A stretch of DNA of 29,125 bases from a virus, in the IMG/VR virus record IMGVR_UViG_3300033153_005492, positions 1 through 29,125 of that record. One strand, given 5' to 3'. The notes beneath the pieces were generated by a model that saw only the letters and a program-made list of their open reading frames with translations, did no database searches and was not told the DNA's origin. Of this stretch, positions 7,635 to 15,741 are shown piece by piece. The translations under genes were made by a program, and so were the position numbers. The first letter of the stretch is position 1. Every line of letters begins with the position of its first letter.

Positions 7635-7967
7635 ATGAAAATTAAATTACTTGTATCAACAAAAGTAGAGCTGAAAGGCTCTAAGGTTAGAAAGCTTCAA
7701 AGCGGTGGTGAAACAATCGAAGTAACAAACGAGGTTGGTAAAAAACTCATTGATGATGGTAGAGCGATTGATCCATCAAAAAATGTAGTTGCCACAGACA
7801 ATAAAGAAGCAGAAGCACTAAAAGCAGAGATCGAAACACTTAAAACAGAAAATGAAGGTCTTAAAACATCTATTGGTGAAAAAGATACTGAAATCAAAAC
7901 GCTTAAAGCAGAGATCGAAACGCTTAAAAAAGATGATTCAAATCTTTTAGGTGGCGGTAACAAATAA
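7635..7967 (+). CDS. Small coiled-coil head-region protein
   Basis: This is a 110-aa protein of two parts. Residues 1-50 (VELKGSKVRKLQSGGETIEVTNEVGKKLIDDGRA) look like the small domain common in Mu-like prophage proteins that pairs a 'required/threshold' strand with K.LI..G.A. Residues 55-102 form a regular coiled coil with LKAEIETLK occurring twice, 28 residues apart (four heptads). This is mirrored by a near-perfect 28-bp DNA repeat. It lies between the capsid gene and the FII-like gene, where lambda has FI, so a role in head completion or packaging is possible. GGAG precedes the ATG. The function is not established from sequence. Confidence 0.65.
   Translation: MKIKLLVSTKVELKGSKVRKLQSGGETIEVTNEVGKKLIDDGRAIDPSKNVVATDNKEAEALKAEIETLKTENEGLKTSIGEKDTEIKTLKAEIETLKKDDSNLLGGGNK
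7818..7929 (+). repeat. 28-bp direct repeat encoding heptads
   Basis: The segment starting CTAAAAGCAGAGATCGAAAC at 7818 recurs at 7902 as CTTAAAGCAGAGATCGAAAC. The two 28-bp copies differ at two positions. The offset is 84 bp, exactly 28 codons or four heptads, so recombination between copies would keep both the reading frame and the coiled-coil register. Confidence 0.85.
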
Positions 7968-8266
7968 TGCTAAAATTTGATGATGTCATAGAATCAGATC
8001 ATGTAAATATGCTAAACTCAAAAGAGTTTGGTGCATCATGTAAAAATACAAGAACTGATAAAACCTTTGACGTTATCAAGACGGATGCTTTTATACTTGT
8101 GGATGAGCAAGGATTACCTATCATTGAGGATCAACCAATGTTCAACACATCACAAGCAAACGACATAAAACAACACGATGAACTAACAATAAATGCCATC
8201 ACATATAAGGTTAGAGAAGTTAGAAAAGATGGTATAGGCGGAATAGATGTCTATCTTAAGGATTAA
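7967..8266 (+). CDS. Head-tail joining protein (lambda FII-like)
   Basis: This 99-aa protein has the size and pattern of the small beta-rich head completion proteins such as lambda gpFII (117 aa). Family-like elements are FGASCKNTRTDKTFDVIKTD, the loop around QPMFNTSQANDIKQHDELTI, and the terminal TYKVREVRKDGIGGIDVYL. Such proteins close the portal after packaging and form the docking surface for the tail. It overlaps the preceding stop by one base (TAATG) and leads directly into the tail terminator gene, matching the lambda order FI-FII-Z/U. The protein appears intact. Confidence 0.72.
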   Translation: MLKFDDVIESDHVNMLNSKEFGASCKNTRTDKTFDVIKTDAFILVDEQGLPIIEDQPMFNTSQANDIKQHDELTINAITYKVREVRKDGIGGIDVYLKD

Positions 8267-8268
8267 TT

Positions 8269-8821
8269 TTGTATAAAAAAACTATTATAAGACAATATTT
8301 TGCAGAACTTTTAAAAGCAAGTGTAGCAAGTGTTAATAATCGTGTATATAGTGGCAGAATAGACCCAAAAGAAGATGAAAATTATCCCTATTTAACTGTT
8401 TTTTCAAAAGATGAATCTGTAGAAGAGCAATTCACAAGTTATACATCAAGAGAACTTGAAATAAATTGAAATAAAGATTGGTGTGGTTGTTAAAGACAAT
8501 CAAACATCAGATGATAGTGATTTTGATGCTGTAATTGAAAATATAATGTATGATGTAGAAGCCGTGATGGGTCAAGTAATTACAGTACAAGCAAAAGAAG
8601 TTGGTGACAACTATGCTTTATTTAACAGCGTTGTTTTTGAGGGTTCAACCACAGAAGGCAACAATATAAGCAGTAGTGACATTGGCGGTGCTATGATGAA
8701 TTATTTAGTTAGTTTTGATTATGAATTACCTATAATACCTCTAGTACTTAATGACTTTGATTACATTGAAAGCATTGAAAACATACAAATTACAAACGTA
8801 GGAGTACCAGACAATGTATAG
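8269..8821 (+). pseudogene. Tail terminator (gpU-like), frameshifted by 10-bp duplication
   Basis: Two reading frames, 8269-8469 and from about 8470 to 8821, are the halves of one protein. TTGAAATAAA is tandemly repeated at 8456-8475. Deleting one copy joins RELEI to KIGVVVKDNQ and gives a 180-aa product from the TTG start at 8269 (AAGGA at 8259-8263). The restored protein resembles lambda gpU: an N-terminal helix (IRQYFAELLKASVAS), then NYPYLTVFSKDESVEEQ and a strand ELEIKIGVVVK, then a DFDAVIENIMYDVEAVM helix. Such proteins cap the finished tail and join it to the head. As written, translation stops at 8469 after 66 residues. A separate start for the second half at ATG or GTG codons near 8483 is not supported by a clear ribosome binding site. 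Confidence 0.8.
8456..8475 (+). repeat. 10-bp perfect tandem duplication in tail terminator gene
   Basis: TTGAAATAAA at 8456-8465 is repeated immediately at 8466-8475. The second copy supplies the TGA stop (8467-8469) that ends the first reading frame. Removing either copy fuses the two halves of the gene. Confidence 0.95.
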
Positions 8822-9005
8822 AATAAAACCAAAAAAAGGTTTAAAAGTTATAAATCCAGAAACACTTAGAGGTATATCTAGTGACGGGATTGTTGTTCCA
8901 AAGATTACTTCTTATTGGAAAAACAGAAAAAGCGATGGTGATGTAGATATAACAAAAGTAACTACAAAAAAAGCCCAACAAAAAAACGATGAGAAAGGTA
9001 AATAA
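8814..9005 (+). CDS. DUF2635 protein (Mu gp38-like)
   Basis: This small 63-aa basic protein has the pattern IKPKKGLKVINPETLRGISSDGIVVPKITSYWKNRKSDGDVDI, typical of the DUF2635 family. Members lie directly upstream of the sheath gene in Mu-like contractile tails. The ATG overlaps the end of the tail terminator gene, with AGGAG at 8800-8804. Its stop overlaps the sheath start by one base. The molecular role is not known; it marks the beginning of the Mu-type tail block. Confidence 0.8.
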   Translation: MYRIKPKKGLKVINPETLRGISSDGIVVPKITSYWKNRKSDGDVDITKVTTKKAQQKNDEKGK

Positions 9006-10450
9006 TGATCGAATTTAAAGAAATATTCAATATGAATATCCCTTTTGTTTATTCTGAATTAAATAAAAGAAATATTACTCCAGGCACAATCAAGCAAGAG
9101 TATACAGCTTTAATTTTTGGACAGAAAACAGCAGATGGAACGGCAACAACTGAACAAGTACTTGATATTTTCAGCAAAGAAGAAGCACAACTTAAATTTG
9201 GGAAAACATCAATGCTGGCAGCAGCAATCGAAAGATACTATGACACAAACAAAAGTGTTAAGCTAAAAGTAATAGCATTAGATGATGAAGTTGCTGGTAC
9301 TCAATCAGAATCAACAATTACATTATCTGGTACAGCTTCAAGTGCTGGTACATTAGCATTATATGTAAATGGTAAAGCGTATAAAATTGCTGTAGCAATA
9401 GGTGATACACATTTAGAACTTGCAACACTTTTAAAGAGCAAGATTGATGAAGATGTTTATGCACAATTTACAGCAGCGGAATCAACAGGTGTTATAACAC
9501 TTACTGCGGTTCATAAAGGTACTTATGGAAATACATTAAAAGCTATGATGAATTACAATAGTGAAGATGTATTCCCTACAGATATTGGGGCAGTAGTAGT
9601 TGACTTTTCAGGTGGGGCAGGTGATCCAGATTTAGAAACAAGTGGAGTTATTGGAATTCTTGAAGAAAACCAATTTAACCTTATTGTTCAACCATATACA
9701 GATAATACAAATCTTGTGCTGATCGATACCGCACTAACGGACAATTTTAAAGCAACTGAAATGCTAGATAGTTTCTGTCTCGTTGGTATTGATGATACAG
9801 TATCAAATCTAACAACAAAAACATATATTATAAATTCAGCATTTATTACCATACTTGATAATGGTTCAGTATTCGCAACTGGGCTAGAACAAGCTGCTGG
9901 CATGATCGGAGTAATTGGAGATATCGCTCAATCAAATCCAGGAGGAGGTTATCTTAACAATGAATTGGCTGGATTCCTACCTTTGGATGAAAGAATCAGA
10001 ACAGAACGTAATGTTTTAGCTGGTGGTGGTGTTTCTACATTCAGAGTACAAGGTTCAAATGTGATAATCGACAGAACCGTTACAACATTACAAAAAGATT
10101 CGCAAGGCATATCACAAGAGGTAGACGATACTGATTTAAGAGTATTCTTGACAATCTCTTATGTAAGATATACTTTCATCGTTAGAATGTCACAGTTCCA
10201 AAATTACAAAGTAGGTAATGATAAAGATTTATTCGGTGCTGGTATAAAAGTTATGACACCAAATCTATATAAACAAAATTTGATACTTAACTATCAACAG
10301 CTTGTAAAAGATGCGGTTTGCGAAAACTTAAAACAGTTTGAAGATAGTGTTGTTGTTGAAAAAGTTGGAAATCGTATTAATTCAACTATGCAAATTGATG
10401 TGATCAACATTCTATTGCAACAAGCAATGCAAATAAATTATGAGGTGTAA
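9005..10450 (+). CDS. Tail sheath protein (Mu gpL-like)
   Basis: This is the contractile outer tube subunit of the tail, 481 aa. The start MIEFKEIFNMNIPFVYSEL resembles the N-terminal arm of Mu-type sheath proteins, which reads '..NIRVPGVYAEFDNS'. The C-terminal half has the conserved GGGYLNNELAGFLPLDERI region and the VFLTISYVRYTFIVRMSQF..YK segment (about residues 375-400). These form the core linking sheath subunits. AAAGG precedes the ATG. The next gene is the tail tube, as expected. A myovirus-type contractile tail is therefore strongly supported, in contrast to the lambda-type head genes. Confidence 0.92.
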   Translation: MIEFKEIFNMNIPFVYSELNKRNITPGTIKQEYTALIFGQKTADGTATTEQVLDIFSKEEAQLKFGKTSMLAAAIERYYDTNKSVKLKVIALDDEVAGTQSESTITLSGTASSAGTLALYVNGKAYKIAVAIGDTHLELATLLKSKIDEDVYAQFTAAESTGVITLTAVHKGTYGNTLKAMMNYNSEDVFPTDIGAVVVDFSGGAGDPDLETSGVIGILEENQFNLIVQPYTDNTNLVLIDTALTDNFKATEMLDSFCLVGIDDTVSNLTTKTYIINSAFITILDNGSVFATGLEQAAGMIGVIGDIAQSNPGGGYLNNELAGFLPLDERIRTERNVLAGGGVSTFRVQGSNVIIDRTVTTLQKDSQGISQEVDDTDLRVFLTISYVRYTFIVRMSQFQNYKVGNDKDLFGAGIKVMTPNLYKQNLILNYQQLVKDAVCENLKQFEDSVVVEKVGNRINSTMQIDVINILLQQAMQINYEV

Positions 10451-10453
10451 AAA

Positions 10454-10810
10454 ATGACAGTAGGAATAAAAAGACTTATTATTGATAACGAAACGATCCA
10501 AACTAAAACTGGTACAGCAGAATATAAAGTATCTGGAGCAGAAAAAACCCCAGTACTTGATGATGGTACTGGTGATATGATGTTCACTACACAAGAGAGA
10601 AAAGCGGGTATGATCAAAGTACAAGTATCAACGCTAAAAAGTGCTGATACTGATAAACTAAGAATCACAGAAGGATCTGATATTGTACTTGAACTAATTG
10701 ATGGCAAAACAATAGTTGGTTCAAATATGACGCAAATTGCAGACCCCGCAGTAACAGCGAATGAAGGTGTTGTAGAGTATGAATTTGCTGGTAATGTGGT
10801 AAGCAGATAA
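10454..10810 (+). CDS. Tail tube protein (Mu gpM-like)
   Basis: This 118-aa inner tube subunit directly follows the sheath gene. It shows the family pattern: a conserved start, a middle segment DMMFTTQERKAGMIKVQVSTLKSADTDKL, and the EGSDIVLELIDGKTIVGSNM strand pair, ending with EYEFAGNVVSR. Tube proteins of this type stack as hexamers to form the DNA channel inside the sheath. GAGG lies upstream of the ATG (10441-10444). The stop overlaps the start of the tail assembly chaperone (TAATG). Confidence 0.9.
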   Translation: MTVGIKRLIIDNETIQTKTGTAEYKVSGAEKTPVLDDGTGDMMFTTQERKAGMIKVQVSTLKSADTDKLRITEGSDIVLELIDGKTIVGSNMTQIADPAVTANEGVVEYEFAGNVVSR

Positions 10811-11070
10811 TGGGAACAGTTAAATTAAAAAGACCCATTAAAGATGCGGCTGGTACTGGGGAACTTAAAGAACTTAAGATCAAAGATGAAAGTGAAATGA
10901 GTGCATCTGATTTTTATGATGTGACTTTTTCTGCAACTGGTGAAATGCGTTTGGGTGACATGGCAGGAACTATTGCAAACATTACTGGCATCACAGAAGA
11001 ACAAGTTGCATCATTGCATCCTTCTGATTTCATTATGCTAAGTGGTGAAGTGGGAAAGTATCTGGGGTAG
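10810..11070 (+). CDS. Tail assembly chaperone, short form (gp41/gpE-like)
   Basis: This 86-aa protein lies between the tube and tape-measure genes, where Mu-like and P2-like phages encode a chaperone that coats the tape measure before tube polymerisation (Phage_TAC E/41/14 family). Its ending GDMAGTIANITGITEEQVASLHPSDFIMLSGEVGKYLG is typical of that family. The stop at 11068-11070 follows a slippery heptamer by only ten bases. The same gene therefore also makes a longer fusion form, described separately. It starts in a TAATG overlap with the tube gene and has no clear ribosome binding site, so coupling is likely. Confidence 0.88.
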   Translation: MGTVKLKRPIKDAAGTGELKELKIKDESEMSASDFYDVTFSATGEMRLGDMAGTIANITGITEEQVASLHPSDFIMLSGEVGKYLG

Positions 11071-11201
11071 CAATAGAGTATCAAGACAAGATAGCCGTGA
11101 TTATGAAAATGTTTCATACACAGCTATCTGAAATGAGAAATAAAGCTACAATAGACAATCTATACAAACAAGCGATACGATTCATTCCCGAAGACAACTA
11201 A
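10810..11201 (+). CDS. Tail assembly chaperone, -1 frameshift fusion form
   Basis: A -1 slip on GGGAAAG (11052-11058) moves ribosomes into a frame open from 11049 to the TAA at 11199-11201. The product would have the first 83 residues of the short form followed by 47 more (VSGVAIEYQDKIAVIMKMFH and on, ending RFIPEDN), 130 aa in all. The extension has no good start or ribosome binding site of its own and is otherwise unexplained coding sequence. Fusion forms at this position are made by lambda (G-GT), P2 (E-E') and Mu-like phages. They bridge tape measure and tube subunits. The frame and heptamer are seen directly; the efficiency is unknown. Confidence 0.85.
11052..11058 (+). other. Programmed -1 frameshift site GGGAAAG
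   Basis: In the zero frame this reads G GGA AAG, which satisfies the X XXY YYZ rule, and it is the same heptamer used by lambda in G-GT. It is the only such site in the 22-base window (11049-11070) where the -1 frame is open and the zero frame has not yet stopped. I see no strong downstream hairpin or pseudoknot. Confidence 0.88.
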
Positions 11202-11215
11202 TATAAAGTTGTCTT
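11191..11215 (+). repeat. Hairpin spanning the chaperone fusion stop
   Basis: AAGACAAC (11191-11198) pairs with GTTGTCTT (11208-11215) across a 9-base loop that contains the TAA of the frameshift product. No U-run follows, so it is not a canonical intrinsic terminator. It could set mRNA stability or reduce read-through between the chaperone and tape-measure genes. Confidence 0.55.
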
Positions 11216-11241
11216 TAGAAATAAATTAGAAAGGATATTTT

Positions 11242-13152
11242 ATGGCTTTGAAGGGTGCAAAAGGTTCAGTTAGAATCATTGATAAAGCTACAAGACCACT
11301 ACAGTCTATAGCAAACGCTTTTAAAAAGATGGGTGATTCTGCTAGAAAAAACAATAAACATTTAACTAAGACACAAAAAGCAATAAATGGAATTTCAAAA
11401 GTACAAAATAGACTAAATAGAGTAAATGCTAACCTACAAAGGCAAACAAGAGGTATAGGAAGTCAAGCGATGGGAGTTGCAGCATTAGCTTTATCATTCA
11501 AGGCGGCATTAAATCCAGCAATAAAATTTGAACAAGCAATGAAGAATTTAGAAGCAGTTGCTTTTGGTGCGGCAGATGCAACAGTTCCAGTTGCTAAAAA
11601 TATGGCTTTATTGTCTGGGCAAGCAAAAAAACTAGGTGCATCTACAGCTTTTAGTGCTTCACAAGCGGCAGAAGGTCAAATATTTTTAGCAAAAGCTGGT
11701 TTTAAAACTAATCAAATATTGGCAACTATGCCTTCTTTACTTGATTTGGCTAGTGCTAGTGGTGCGGAACTAGGAAGAACATCAGATGTGTTATCTGATT
11801 TACTTGGTGCATTTGGAATGAAAGCTGGTGAATCTGGAAGATTAGCGGATGTATTAGCAGCGGCAACATCAAGTGCAAACGTGGACATGGAAACACTATT
11901 TGAGACACTAAAAGTTGCAGCACCTATTGGAGTAGCAGCAGGGCAATCAATGGAAGGAATGGTAGCAGCAACCGCCATACTTGGTAATGTTGGTATTAAG
12001 GGTTCAATGGCTGGTACAGCTTTAAAGAATTCACTTGTAAATTTAGCAAGTCCAGCGGCTAAAGGTGCAAAAATGCTTAAGAGTTTAGGCATAGATGTAG
12101 CGGATAGTGCTGGCAATATGCTACCTATGGAAAAGATACTTTTAAATCTTGGTAAAAGTGCTAAGAAGTTATCGCAAACAAAAAGAATAGAAGCCTTTAG
12201 TGCCGTATTTGGTAAGATCGCAATGGCTGGAGCATTAAACCTAGAAAAAGCGGTTACAAGTGGTGATTTTCAAAAGATGGTTACTAATCTTGAAAATGCA
12301 GATGGTGTTGCTAGAAAAATGGCAAAAATAAGAATGGATAGCACAGAAGGTAGTATAGTTCAGCTAATGAGTGCCGTTGAAGGACTTGCTATCTCTTTTG
12401 GTAGCATCTTAACCCCTATTCTTAGAAGAGTTGCAGAAGCAATGATAGCAATCACATCACCTATATCTGATCTAATAAAGAATAACAAAGAAGTTGTAAA
12501 ATGGATTGGTTATTTTGCTGGTGCTTTACTTGCTGCAAAAATAGCAATATTAGCATATACCGCTACATTATGGTTACTTACTCCAGTATTAACAGCTTTT
12601 AGTGTTGCTTTAAAGATCGCAAAAGTAGGGTTAATAGCATTTAATCTTGTAATGAGCTTGAACCCAATAGCTTTAGTTGTGGCTGGACTTGTGTCACTTG
12701 TGGCTGGTATGGTATGGGCTTATAATGAATTTGAAGAGTTTAGAAAAGTATTAGATATATTTAGTACAACTGTTATAAGTGGATTTAAGAATATTGGGGA
12801 ACATTTAAAGGCAGCTTTTGCACATCCTTTTGATTATGTTAGAGGTAGAGTAGCAGAGTTTTTAGAATTTATACAACCAGTAATAGATAAAATAAAATCA
12901 TTATCAGAGTTTAGTATATTTGGTGATGGTAAAAAAGGAAGTCCTGGATTCTTTGATAGTATTTCAAATATGTTTACAGATGATGAATCTACTATAGCAC
13001 CAAAAGCTGCAACACAGAAGATACAGCAAAACGTAGTAAGTAACCACAAATCAGCGATAACAGTAAATGTTACAGATGGCAGAGTTAGAAGCATTGAAAC
13101 TACGGGTAGAGAATCCGCAGACGTATTTTTAAATAATGGGGAGCAGAATTAA
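11242..13152 (+). CDS. Tail tape measure protein
   Basis: This 636-aa protein sets tail length and is ejected during infection. The N-terminus is basic and helical. Residues of about 85-340 match the TP901-type core, with FEQAMKNLEAVAFGA, KKLGASTAFSASQAAEGQIFLAKAGF, GMVAATAILGNVGIKGS and EAFSAVFGK. Hydrophobic membrane-spanning segments follow at about 420-490 (WIGYFAGALLAAKIAILAYT and others), as usual for tape measures. The C-terminus ends in a short beta-like segment with HKSAITVNVTDGRV. AAAGGA precedes the ATG. At roughly 0.15 nm per residue the tail would be short for a myovirus, somewhat under 100 nm. That length is an estimate only. Confidence 0.94.
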   Translation: MALKGAKGSVRIIDKATRPLQSIANAFKKMGDSARKNNKHLTKTQKAINGISKVQNRLNRVNANLQRQTRGIGSQAMGVAALALSFKAALNPAIKFEQAMKNLEAVAFGAADATVPVAKNMALLSGQAKKLGASTAFSASQAAEGQIFLAKAGFKTNQILATMPSLLDLASASGAELGRTSDVLSDLLGAFGMKAGESGRLADVLAAATSSANVDMETLFETLKVAAPIGVAAGQSMEGMVAATAILGNVGIKGSMAGTALKNSLVNLASPAAKGAKMLKSLGIDVADSAGNMLPMEKILLNLGKSAKKLSQTKRIEAFSAVFGKIAMAGALNLEKAVTSGDFQKMVTNLENADGVARKMAKIRMDSTEGSIVQLMSAVEGLAISFGSILTPILRRVAEAMIAITSPISDLIKNNKEVVKWIGYFAGALLAAKIAILAYTATLWLLTPVLTAFSVALKIAKVGLIAFNLVMSLNPIALVVAGLVSLVAGMVWAYNEFEEFRKVLDIFSTTVISGFKNIGEHLKAAFAHPFDYVRGRVAEFLEFIQPVIDKIKSLSEFSIFGDGKKGSPGFFDSISNMFTDDESTIAPKAATQKIQQNVVSNHKSAITVNVTDGRVRSIETTGRESADVFLNNGEQN

Positions 13153-14348
13153 TGTTTGATACAAGACAATATAACGAATCAAGTTTTAGAGGAGTTCCTT
13201 TTTATACATTGTCTACAGATTTATCTAGCGGGCATAGATTAACGGATCACGACTTTATAAATGGTGGAAACATATCAGAAGACAATGGATTAAAAAACAA
13301 AGAATTTAAAGTAGTAGGCTATATAGGTGGAGATAACTATCTCTCAGAAAAAGAAGCACTTGTAAAGGCATTTGATACGCTAGGGAGTGGAATTTTTGTT
13401 GATATGTTCTATGGAAGATTAGAAGTACAAGTAGATACATATACTATAAAGGAATCTAAAACAAGGATTGGTTTTGCTGAAATAGAAATATCATTTAAAA
13501 AAGCATTAAATGAAGTTGTTGAAACTACTGAAATATCATTTATTATAAATATGATAGAAGAAACTTTAGCAAATTTTAGAAATGATTTCAATAATACTAT
13601 TGGATTAGAACTAATGACTGATTCTATTATTGGTATTAATTCTTTTCTAAATGATCTAAATGGAAATGTAAAGTTTTTAAATGATATTGAAAATCTTGAT
13701 GCGATAAAAGATGCGATAAGAAGTGTTCAAACAAACTTAACATCATCGATCAACAATGTAAATCTACTTTCAGATGATATATCTGGATTATTTAGCGTAT
13801 TTGGTGATTCATTTGTTTCTGGTGCAAACTCACAAAAAAGTTTTACAAATGGTCTTTTGAATATGATATCTGCAAGTAATGAAAAAGTATATAAAAATTA
13901 TGCACAAATAGAAGTAAATGAACAAATAAAAACATACACAAATGCTGTAATATCTGGATTAACACAGATCGCCATAAACAACCTTGAAAATATAGATTTT
14001 ACAACTGGTGATGATTTTGGAAGTGTTAAAGAAGATATTTTATCAATATTTTCTATCCTAGAAGAAAATACAACATTAGATGATACAACAGAAATAGATG
14101 AAATTGTCATAAAGCAGAATCTTATAGACAAATATCATTGTGCAAAGAGTGAATTTATATTTTTCTACACTCAAAAATATTCTGGACTTCAAACATTGAA
14201 AGACAATAATATTGTAGCAACAGTAGATGCTCTTAATCTAACAATGGGTAAATATAATGATATAAGTAGGGTTAGTGAAATCCTAGTAAATAATGATATA
14301 ATAGATCCTATATTTATAAATGGAAATATTAAAATGTTGGAAAGATAA
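13152..14348 (+). CDS. DNA circularisation / tail protein N (Mu gp43-like)
   Basis: The first 110 or so residues match the DNA_circ N-terminal domain: SSFRGVPFYTLSTDLSSGHRLTDHDFINGG, then EFKVVGYIGGDNYLSEKEALVKAF and GSGIFVDMFYGRLEVQVDTYTI. The family is named from Mu N, once linked to DNA circularisation. It is now understood as a baseplate or tail component next to the hub. The remaining 280 or so residues are helical and poorly conserved. It overlaps the tape-measure stop by one base and is followed without a gap by the hub gene, the same order as in Mu. The length of 398 aa is within the family range. Confidence 0.86.
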   Translation: MFDTRQYNESSFRGVPFYTLSTDLSSGHRLTDHDFINGGNISEDNGLKNKEFKVVGYIGGDNYLSEKEALVKAFDTLGSGIFVDMFYGRLEVQVDTYTIKESKTRIGFAEIEISFKKALNEVVETTEISFIINMIEETLANFRNDFNNTIGLELMTDSIIGINSFLNDLNGNVKFLNDIENLDAIKDAIRSVQTNLTSSINNVNLLSDDISGLFSVFGDSFVSGANSQKSFTNGLLNMISASNEKVYKNYAQIEVNEQIKTYTNAVISGLTQIAINNLENIDFTTGDDFGSVKEDILSIFSILEENTTLDDTTEIDEIVIKQNLIDKYHCAKSEFIFFYTQKYSGLQTLKDNNIVATVDALNLTMGKYNDISRVSEILVNNDIIDPIFINGNIKMLER

Positions 14349-15266
14349 ATGAAAATAGAATTAAAAGTTGGTGGGAAAAAGTATAGTGGATGGGAAAATA
14401 TAACCATTACAAAATCTATGCAATCAGTAGCACACAACTTTTCTATGAACATTTATAAAGGTGATAATTTATCCATACTAGATGATGATTTAATCGAAAT
14501 ACTAAAAGATGATAAGGTTTTCTTTACTGGCTATCTTGATAGAATAGTTTTAGGCATATCAGATGTTAAAAAGCCTTTATTCCTAGAAGGCAGAAGCAAG
14601 GCATTAGACCTTATAGATTGCAACATATTAAACAATAAGCAATACAATAAACAAACTATAAAGCAAATAATATCAGACCTTGTAGATCCATTTGGTATAA
14701 AAGTATCATCCTCTCTTGAACTTGATACAATAGATGTTTTCGATACAAAGATAGGTGAAACATATTTTAATGCCATAAATAGACTATGTAAGCAAACAAA
14801 TACATTGCCAATTAGTGACAATGAAGGAAACATAGAAATTACAAAAAATGTAGGCAATCAAGAATCAAAAATATTGAAAGATCAAGACTTCAAAGAATTA
14901 ACATATCCAAAAAGATTAATCAATAGATTTGACAAATATACATATAAAAAAGATGGAATCAAATCAGATATTACAGATGGAACAGTAGAAGATAGTACCG
15001 TAAAAAGATTTAGACCTTTTGTAGCAATAAATACAGAAGATAAAACAAACAATGATCTTGCAAAATGGAAAAAGAATAACAATAAATCAAATGAAATATG
15101 TCTTAGAGCAGTTGTGTATGGATGGGATTTTTCTATAAATACCATAGTAAAAGTAGAAACAGATGTAGTTAATGCAAGTTTCCTAATCAAAGATATAACA
15201 TATCTAAAAGGCGATAATGGAACTGTATCAGATATGACTCTAGTTAGTAAGGATTTATATGAATGA
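14349..15266 (+). CDS. Baseplate hub protein (Mu gp44 / late control D-like)
   Basis: This 305-aa protein forms the central hub at the tail tip, equivalent to Mu gp44 and P2 gpD. It starts with the typical strand pattern IELKVGGKKYSGWENITITKSM and FSMNIYKG, then IEILKDDKVFFTGYLDRIVLG. A central LFLEGRSKALDLIDC segment precedes a LysM-free fold with TYFNAINRLCKQTNTLPISDNEGNIEITK. The ATG directly follows the previous stop, with no separate ribosome binding site. The stop overlaps the spike gene by 8 bases. No enzymatic domain is apparent. Confidence 0.87.
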   Translation: MKIELKVGGKKYSGWENITITKSMQSVAHNFSMNIYKGDNLSILDDDLIEILKDDKVFFTGYLDRIVLGISDVKKPLFLEGRSKALDLIDCNILNNKQYNKQTIKQIISDLVDPFGIKVSSSLELDTIDVFDTKIGETYFNAINRLCKQTNTLPISDNEGNIEITKNVGNQESKILKDQDFKELTYPKRLINRFDKYTYKKDGIKSDITDGTVEDSTVKRFRPFVAINTEDKTNNDLAKWKKNNNKSNEICLRAVVYGWDFSINTIVKVETDVVNASFLIKDITYLKGDNGTVSDMTLVSKDLYE

Positions 15267-15732
15267 AGAAATAAACAAATCCACCGAAACGATCAAAGAA
15301 GATATGTCTAATATATTGCGTATAGGCAGAATAACAAATATTGGTGGCAAGGATGGTGAGCTTCAAGACATTCAACTTAAGACACTTAGGAATATAGAGG
15401 ATGCTTTTAAAGTAGGTCAATTTGGTATCAATGCTAAATCACCTATTGGAAGTAGATGTATTGTAGCAAAGATAGGTAATGAAAAGATAGTAATCGCAAA
15501 TGAAAATCAAGCAAGTATTATTGATGTTTCAAGTGGAAATACAGTTCTTTATAATGCCAATGGTGATTATGTTAAATTAGAGAATGGAACTATTACAGTA
15601 AAAGCAGACAGTATAGATTTTGTATCAGAAACATTAACACACAACGGTACAAATATAGGTGATACACATACACATCCACAATCAAATGATAGTGGTGGAG
15701 ATTCACAAGAAGATACTGAACACCCACAATAA
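15259..15732 (+). CDS. Baseplate spike / assembly protein V (Mu gp45-like)
   Basis: This 157-aa protein is the membrane-piercing tail spike that sits under the hub. An OB-fold-like first part (ILRIGRITNIGGKDGELQDIQLKTL) is followed by a beta-repeat stem (ASIIDVSSGNTVLYNANGDYVKLENGTITVKADSI). The tip has GDTHTHPQ (residues 134-141). The HxH pair (His137, His139) is the ligand set that binds an iron ion at the needle tip of P2 and Mu spikes. The remaining 16 residues are acidic and polar (SNDSGGDSQEDTEHPQ). The gene overlaps the hub gene and leads into gp46. Confidence 0.9.
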   Translation: MNEEINKSTETIKEDMSNILRIGRITNIGGKDGELQDIQLKTLRNIEDAFKVGQFGINAKSPIGSRCIVAKIGNEKIVIANENQASIIDVSSGNTVLYNANGDYVKLENGTITVKADSIDFVSETLTHNGTNIGDTHTHPQSNDSGGDSQEDTEHPQ

Positions 15733-15741
15733 GGAGATCAC

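Noticed and set aside
7697-7963. 88-aa minus-strand reading frame opposite the coiled-coil gene
   Set aside because: Ser/Val repeats simply mirror the heptad repeats of the plus-strand gene.
8483-8821. Independent gene for the second half of the tail terminator
   Set aside because: Lacks a clear ribosome binding site; the 10-bp duplication explains the split and the joined protein resembles gpU.
11712-12116. 134-aa reading frame on the minus strand inside the tape measure gene
   Set aside because: It is low-complexity Ala/Ser/Pro antisense of a well-supported gene, without a ribosome binding site.
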